Origin: Saprospiraceae bacterium
GTDB taxonomy: Bacteria > Bacteroidota > Bacteroidia > Chitinophagales > Saprospiraceae
Direction of reading: 5' to 3'
Assembly (NCBI GenBank): GCA_004297645.1
Contig: SCUG01000205.1
Location: forward strand, 1 to 10,091
Length of the DNA: 10,091 nt
Below, piece by piece: positions 5,850 to 10,091 of the stretch; the first letter of the stretch is position 1; every line of letters begins with the position of its first letter. Position numbers and translations under genes: made by a program. Under the pieces are notes generated by a model. It searched no databases, had not been told where the DNA came from, and saw only the letters and a list, made by a program, of their open reading frames with translations.

Positions 5850-6635
5850 TCAATTGGTCAGAACGGCTGTTTCCAAGGGCTTGAGGTGTTCGATGGCTTC
5901 GTACCGGGTGAGGTCGTGGCCCGACGGCACGATGGAAATGTAGCCGTTTTCCAATGCCCAAATGTCGGTATCTTTCCCATCGTCGTAGTTGACGAAATCC
6001 CCCGTGAGCCAGTAGTATTTTTGACCCCTTGGGTCTTCAGATTCCACGTATCGCTCCACCCACCGGGCCTCTGACTGCCGGCAAATGAGGCAGCCTTTTA
6101 TTTCTTCGTGGTTCACCATTGGAATATTGACGTTGAGCAATTTGCAATTGGTGAGTCCATTGGACAAAACGTAAGTGATAATTTCCTGAATGAACGGCTT
6201 GCAGGCTGAGAAGTTGGCCTCCCAGGAATAATCAAGCAGGGAAAAGCCGATGGAATTGATGCCTTCGAGCGAGGCTTCCATTGCTGCCGACATGGTGCCC
6301 GAATAGATGATGTTGATGGAGGCGTTGGAGCCGTGGTTGATGCCGGAAAGGCAGAGGTTCACCTCGCGGTCTTTCAGCACGATGTGTTTGGCGAGCTTGA
6401 CGCAATCCACCGGCGTGCCGGAGCATTCCCATGCCTCGATGCTTTCAAAAGTGTTTACTTTTTTCAGGCGCAGGGGTTCTGAGATGGTGATGGCGTGCCC
6501 TTGACCTGATTGTGGCGAGTCGGGGGCTACCACGACGACTTCGCCGAGGTGCCGGGCCACCTCCACGAGGGCTTTGAGGCCGGGGGCTGCCATGCCGTCG
6601 TCATTGGTGATGAGTATGAGTGGTCGTTGTGTCAT
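5850..6635 (-). CDS. surE: 5'/3'-nucleotidase SurE
   Basis: This is a 261-residue metal-dependent phosphatase that removes phosphate from nucleoside 5'- and 3'-monophosphates in the cytosol. The family is also linked to stationary-phase survival. The signature ITNDDG (9-14) gives metal ligands Asp12 and Asp13, SPQSGQGHAIT carries the ligand Ser43, and SGINHGSN carries Asn100. The YSGT loop (111-114) and the GTPVDCVKL segment (73-81) are also typical. Length is normal. The start is set by ILITNDDG at the N-terminus and a -7 box 21 bases upstream. It is the first gene of a probable two-gene minus-strand unit with the small membrane protein and diverges from the AsmA-like gene. Confidence 0.96.
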   Translation of the reverse strand: MTQRPLILITNDDGMAAPGLKALVEVARHLGEVVVVAPDSPQSGQGHAITISEPLRLKKVNTFESIEAWECSGTPVDCVKLAKHIVLKDREVNLCLSGINHGSNASINIIYSGTMSAAMEASLEGINSIGFSLLDYSWEANFSACKPFIQEIITYVLSNGLTNCKLLNVNIPMVNHEEIKGCLICRQSEARWVERYVESEDPRGQKYYWLTGDFVNYDDGKDTDIWALENGYISIVPSGHDLTRYEAIEHLKPLETAVLTN

Positions 6636-6655
6636 GTAGGATTAATAAAGAGCGG

Positions 6656-6663
6656 CAAATGTA
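6656..6663 (-). promoter_or_regulatory. -7 box of the surE promoter
   Basis: On the minus strand this reads TACATTTG, an exact match to TAnnTTTG. It is the same octamer as at 82-89. It would give a leader of only about 10-15 bases before ATG 6635. I find no TTG box at 17-23 bp, so the -33 element is weak or absent. Confidence 0.45.
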
Positions 6664-6743
6664 AGGAATGCGAACCCGGCCTGCTTAATTTTTTGAACTT
6701 TGCCCCGTGAACTAAAACAAAATTACCGGCTATACGCTCTTAT

Positions 6744-6775
6744 GCTGGCGTCTTGGTGTATTAGCGTGTTGGCGT
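6744..6775. repeat. Four 8-bp tandem units, consensus nTTGGCGT
   Basis: The units are GCTGGCGT, CTTGGTGT, ATTAGCGT and GTTGGCGT, in perfect 8-bp register. They sit in the surE/AsmA-like divergent spacer and end five bases before the -7 box at 6781. Tracts of this 'TTGGCGT' type occur, from memory, between genes of many Bacteroidota. Confidence 0.55.
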
Positions 6776-6780
6776 TTTGC

Positions 6781-6788
6781 TAAATTTG
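6781..6788 (+). promoter_or_regulatory. -7 box of the AsmA-like gene
   Basis: TAAATTTG matches TAnnTTTG exactly. The nearest TTG upstream (6753-6755) is 25 bp away, longer than usual, and lies in the 8-bp repeat tract. The leader to ATG 6838 would be about 45 bases. A weaker similar site, GAACTTTG, is at 6695-6702; both are followed by CCCC. Confidence 0.45.
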
Positions 6789-6837
6789 CCCCACACACCA
6801 GGGCGCCAATATCCCTAAACACAAATTCTCATTTGCC

Positions 6838-9800
6838 ATGAAAAATAATACAAAGAAAAAACTGCTGAAAAGGGTAGCCATTGCCTTCGGCGCACTTCTG
6901 TTACTCTTCATTGCAGCACTGGCAGCCATCCCCTATTTTTTTAAGGATGAAATTGTGGCCGCCGTAAAAGGCGCCGCCAACGATAACCTGAACGCCCGCG
7001 TGGATTTTCAGGGCGTGGATATTTCCCTGCTCCGCCACTTCCCCAACGTCAGCCTGGCACTCGACGATTTTGAAATCACGGGAGTGGGCGATTTCGAGGG
7101 AGTGAAACTCATCGGGTGCAAATCTTTCGGCCTGACTTTGGACTTCTGGTCGGCCTGGAATTTTGGCAAAGTGCCCTTGGAATTGAAATCCATCGAACTG
7201 CTCAGGCCCGAAGTCAACGTCATCGTACTCAGCGATGGCCGGGCCAACTATGACATCGCCAAACCAACTGCCGATACCACTTCGACCGCCTTTCAAATAA
7301 AATTGCAGCATTACAGCATCGAAGATGGGCAACTCGTGTTCGACGACCGGCAGGGTGGCTATTACGTGAAAGCCGTGAACCTCAACCACACTGGCAAGGG
7401 TGATTTTACGCAGGATGTGTACGACCTCGTAACGAAGACTACCATTGATGAATTGACGGCGGAATCCGGCGGCATACCTTATTTGAAAAAAGCCAAAGTC
7501 GCTCTCGATGCCGGCATAAATGTGGATATGCCCCACATAAAATTCACCCTTCGGGAAAACGAACTCACCATCAACGACCTCGTGGCTAAGGCGGATGGCT
7601 GGCTGGCCATGCCTGGTGACGACATCCAGATGGACCTGAGCTTCAGCACCCCGCAGAGCGATTTCAAATCGCTGCTCTCGCTCATCCCAAACGCCTATAT
7701 CAAAGGCTACGAAGACGTCAAGGCCACCGGTACTTTTAAATTGGCCGGCACGGCCAAAGGAACTTACAGCGACAGCCCGGAGAAATACCCGGCGTTCAGC
7801 ATTGACCTGGCCGTGAAAGACGGCGACGTGAAATACCCCGGTCTGCCGCTCGGTATTTCGGGCATCAATACGCTGGTGGCCGTGAACAGCCCTTCCAGCG
7901 ATTTGGATAAAATGCAGGTGGACGTCTCAACTTTTCATCTGAAAATCGGCGACAACCCGCTCGAAGGATATTTCAAACTGAAAACCCCCATGAGCGACCC
8001 CGATATTGACACTAAAATAAAAGGAGTTCTGGATTTAGCGGCTCTCAGCAAAGCCTTTCCCATGGAAGGCGTGACCACACTCAACGGCATCATCAACGCT
8101 GACGTGGCCGTCAAGGCACGCATGTCCACCATTGACCGTGGAGATTACGCCAATGTGAACATGAGTGGCGGTGCTTCTGCCAAAAACGTAAATTATGTGG
8201 CGGAGGGAATGCCGCCGGTCAAAATCAGCACTATGCAGGTGGACTTCACCCCGCAAAAAGTGCGCATCCCGGAATATGCCATGCAGCTTGGCAAAAGCGA
8301 CCTGCACGGCAGCGCCACCATTGACAACGTACTGGCCTGGTTTTCGCCCAACGCCACCTTGAAAGGCGACCTCATCCTGCGTTCCGATTATTTCAACGCC
8401 GATGAATGGATGACGGAAGAGGAGACCACCGCTGTACCTTCCACCGCCGGTGCAGCTCCCGCCAGTGACGAGGTTTTCAATCGCTTCGTTTTTTACATTG
8501 ACGGGGCCATCAAGGCGCTGGATTACGACGTGTACCATCTGAAAAACTTAGCTGCAAAAGGCAGTTTCACCCCGGACAAGCTTCAATTTTCCACCTTCTC
8601 AGGCATTATCGGCGACAGCGATTTTGCCGCCTCCGGCGAATTTTCCAATGTCTGGAATTATATGTTCAAAGACGAGACCCTCGGCGGCGAGCTGAGCTTG
8701 CGCTCGAATCACATGAGCCTCAACCAGTTTATGACGGTAGATTCAGCAGCCGGTACCGCATCAACAGCAGAAGCTACAGGGCCGGTGCTGGTACCGGCGA
8801 ACATGAACCTCAAGATTGCCGCCAACATCGGCACCGTGCTTTACGACAACATGGAACTGACCAACGTAAAAGGCGTGCTGCTGGTGGCCGGCGAGCAGGT
8901 TCGTTTCAACGACGTCGCCGCCAATACCCTCGGCGGCTCCATGTCCATAGACGGGGGCTACGATACCCGGAATCACGAAAAGCCCAAATTCGACCTGGCG
9001 ATGAGCCTGCGGCAAATGGACTTCCAGAAGGCGTTCAATACTTTCAATACCTTCCAGGCCATCGCACCACTTGGCAGGTGGCTGCAAGGGGCCTTCGACA
9101 CAGAGCTCAAGTTTAGCAGTGACCTTACCAAAGACCTCATGCCCGACCTCGCCACCCTCAACATGGACGGCATGCTGCATACCCTGAACGGTGCCATCAA
9201 GGGCTTCGGGCCTTTGGAGCAAATCGGCAACAAGCTCAACGTGGAGGCGCTGAAAAGCATCACTCTCAAAGACACCAAAAACTGGTTCACGGTGAAAGAC
9301 GGTGCTGTCGAACTCAAAGAGTTTGACCATAAATTCGGAGACATAGACATGAAAATCGGTGGCACCCACAAGCTCACCGGCGGCATGGAGTACAAAATCG
9401 TAGCGAAAATTCCCCGCGACAAAATTGGCAAAAACCCTCTGGGCGCTGCCGCCAACTCCGGCCTGGAGTTTTTGGGAAAAGAAGCCTCGAAAGCCGGCCT
9501 CAACCTCGACGCCGGAGAATTTGTAAACGTGCAAATCAACCTGACTGGAAGCATAAAAGAGCCGAAGCTGGCCTTCAAGGTTTTGGGCACCGATGGGCAG
9601 GCATCGCTGAAAGATGCCGTGGCCAATAAAGTGGAAGAGGAGGCAAAAAAACAATTGGACGACGTGAAAACCGAAGTCAAATCACAGTTGAACGAAGAAA
9701 AGAAAAAGGCGGAGGATGCCGCTGCCAAAGTGGTGGAAGATGCAAAAAAAGACCTGAACCAAAAAGCAAGTGAGGCTACCAAAAAGGTGGAAGGTGAGGT

Positions 9801-9885
9801 GAAAAAGACCGTGAAAGAAGAGGCCGCAAAAAAAGTCAAGGATTTGAATCCTTTTAAAAAGAAGAAGAAAGACGGCGGCAAATAA
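6838..9885 (+). CDS. AsmA-like inner-membrane-anchored protein with charged C-terminal helix
   Basis: This 1015-residue protein has a basic N-terminus (KNNTKKKLLKR) and one transmembrane anchor (about 11-33), so the bulk faces the periplasm. The AsmA-type N-terminal domain follows: LNARVDFQGVDISLLRHFPN, VSLALDDFEI and the LLRPEVNVIVLSDGRANYDI segment (residues 51-140). Long runs of beta-strands follow to about residue 915, with an AsmA-like C-terminal part (roughly 650-915, including LKFSSDLTKDL, LNMDGMLHTLNGAIKG and VQINLTGSIKEPKLAF). Two Thr/Ala-rich linkers lie at 528-543 and 635-648. Residues about 920-1000 form a Lys/Glu/Ala-rich helix with no Pro, ending in LNPFKKKKK. AsmA/TamB-type proteins are thought to form grooves that carry phospholipid between membranes; here that is inference from the family. 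The gene stands alone, divergent from surE. Confidence 0.88.
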   Translation: MKNNTKKKLLKRVAIAFGALLLLFIAALAAIPYFFKDEIVAAVKGAANDNLNARVDFQGVDISLLRHFPNVSLALDDFEITGVGDFEGVKLIGCKSFGLTLDFWSAWNFGKVPLELKSIELLRPEVNVIVLSDGRANYDIAKPTADTTSTAFQIKLQHYSIEDGQLVFDDRQGGYYVKAVNLNHTGKGDFTQDVYDLVTKTTIDELTAESGGIPYLKKAKVALDAGINVDMPHIKFTLRENELTINDLVAKADGWLAMPGDDIQMDLSFSTPQSDFKSLLSLIPNAYIKGYEDVKATGTFKLAGTAKGTYSDSPEKYPAFSIDLAVKDGDVKYPGLPLGISGINTLVAVNSPSSDLDKMQVDVSTFHLKIGDNPLEGYFKLKTPMSDPDIDTKIKGVLDLAALSKAFPMEGVTTLNGIINADVAVKARMSTIDRGDYANVNMSGGASAKNVNYVAEGMPPVKISTMQVDFTPQKVRIPEYAMQLGKSDLHGSATIDNVLAWFSPNATLKGDLILRSDYFNADEWMTEEETTAVPSTAGAAPASDEVFNRFVFYIDGAIKALDYDVYHLKNLAAKGSFTPDKLQFSTFSGIIGDSDFAASGEFSNVWNYMFKDETLGGELSLRSNHMSLNQFMTVDSAAGTASTAEATGPVLVPANMNLKIAANIGTVLYDNMELTNVKGVLLVAGEQVRFNDVAANTLGGSMSIDGGYDTRNHEKPKFDLAMSLRQMDFQKAFNTFNTFQAIAPLGRWLQGAFDTELKFSSDLTKDLMPDLATLNMDGMLHTLNGAIKGFGPLEQIGNKLNVEALKSITLKDTKNWFTVKDGAVELKEFDHKFGDIDMKIGGTHKLTGGMEYKIVAKIPRDKIGKNPLGAAANSGLEFLGKEASKAGLNLDAGEFVNVQINLTGSIKEPKLAFKVLGTDGQASLKDAVANKVEEEAKKQLDDVKTEVKSQLNEEKKKAEDAAAKVVEDAKKDLNQKASEATKKVEGEVKKTVKEEAAKKVKDLNPFKKKKKDGGK

Positions 9886-9892
9886 CATTCCT

Positions 9893-9932
9893 GGAGGGGT
9901 TTGGGGGCGAAGCCCCCAAGTTTCCCCCCTCC
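9893..9932. repeat. GC-rich hairpin after the AsmA-like gene, GAA loop
   Basis: The inner stem TTGGGGGC (9901-9908) pairs exactly with GCCCCCAA (9912-9919) around GAA. An outer stem GGAGGGG (9893-9899) can pair with CCCCTCC (9926-9932) across an asymmetric internal loop. It begins eight bases after the stop codon, so it may slow or end transcription, but no T-run follows directly. Confidence 0.65.
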
Positions 9933-9961
9933 CTCAGCATCGCCGGAGGCGGGGCTGAGGG
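9931..9961. repeat. Second hairpin, GGA loop
   Basis: CCCTCAGC (9931-9938) pairs with GCTGAGGG (9954-9961). Inside it, CGCC (9941-9944) pairs with GGCG (9948-9951) around GGA, with a two-by-two internal loop. The apex CGCCGGAGGCG is the same 11-mer as in palindrome 2 (241-251). It shares two bases with the outer stem of the preceding hairpin, so the two compete slightly. Confidence 0.65.
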
Positions 9962-10016
9962 CAATGAACGGTTAAAAAAAAACAGGGTTGCGCAAAACAC
10001 CTGTTGGCGTTGCGTA

Positions 10017-10024
10017 TAACTTTG
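10017..10024 (+). promoter_or_regulatory. -7 box pointing off the right edge
   Basis: TAACTTTG matches TAnnTTTG exactly. The best TTG box (9988-9990) is 26 bp upstream, a long spacing. An ATG at 10088-10090, 63 bases downstream, is preceded by an A-rich stretch and could start the next gene, but only one further base is visible. Confidence 0.4.
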
Positions 10025-10091
10025 CATGATAGTGGTCCGGATTCCACGGCTCTCTGTTTTTTAAAATCGAAAAAATAGCGTTAAAAAATGA

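Noticed and set aside
8761..9881. Long minus-strand frames opposite the AsmA-like gene, one with many Phe and Ser
   Set aside because: The Phe/Ser runs are just the complement of the Lys/Glu-rich tail. There is no plausible start, domain or signal.

Overview
The window looks like chromosomal DNA of a Bacteroidota bacterium, most likely near the Saprospiria/Chitinophagia. That placement is inference. It rests on several matches to the Bacteroidota -7 box TAnnTTTG ahead of genes, weak Shine-Dalgarno signals, an N-terminally exported outer-membrane beta-barrel ending in Phe, a sigma/anti-sigma/DUF4097-like operon, and the family-level look of LpxB, SurE and tryptophan dioxygenase. The presence of lpxB shows that the cell makes lipid A and so has a Gram-negative envelope. 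No transposase, integrase, phage gene, CRISPR array, tRNA or rRNA is visible.

Layout. Positions 1-384 are mostly non-coding. They hold a convincing minus-strand promoter firing off the left edge into what may be the first codons of a gene, a short 9-bp tandem microrepeat, and two perfect GC-core palindromes side by side. A secreted outer-membrane barrel protein follows (385-1005), closed by a strong intrinsic terminator. Next comes a tight three-gene operon: an ECF sigma factor, a single-pass membrane protein that is probably its anti-sigma factor, and an exported DUF4097-like beta-repeat protein (1132-3254). Facing this operon, and separated from it by only 3 bp, is lpxB on the minus strand (3258-4379). 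Tryptophan 2,3-dioxygenase diverges from lpxB (4484-5524) and runs head-on, 4 bp apart, into a small three-helix membrane protein (5529-5828, minus) that is co-oriented with surE (5850-6635, minus). A 202-bp divergent spacer then leads to a 1015-residue AsmA-like inner-membrane-anchored protein with a lysine/glutamate-rich C-terminal helix (6838-9885). The last 206 bp hold two more GC-rich hairpins and a promoter-like site pointing off the right edge.

How the genes fit together. Most of the set serves the envelope: a barrel protein, a membrane-controlled sigma system with an exported product, lipid A synthesis (LpxB) and an AsmA-like protein of a group implicated in lipid transport and outer-membrane homeostasis. 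SurE (nucleotidase) and tryptophan dioxygenase (kynurenine route) are metabolic. The dioxygenase sits in opposite orientation between lpxB and the surE-small membrane protein pair, which looks like a gene inserted into an older same-strand group. I see no clear novel defence or mobile system. The most interesting material is the set of purine-triloop palindromes in both end regions, the duplicated LPEYxPP motif of the putative anti-sigma factor, and the uncharacterised small membrane protein next to surE.
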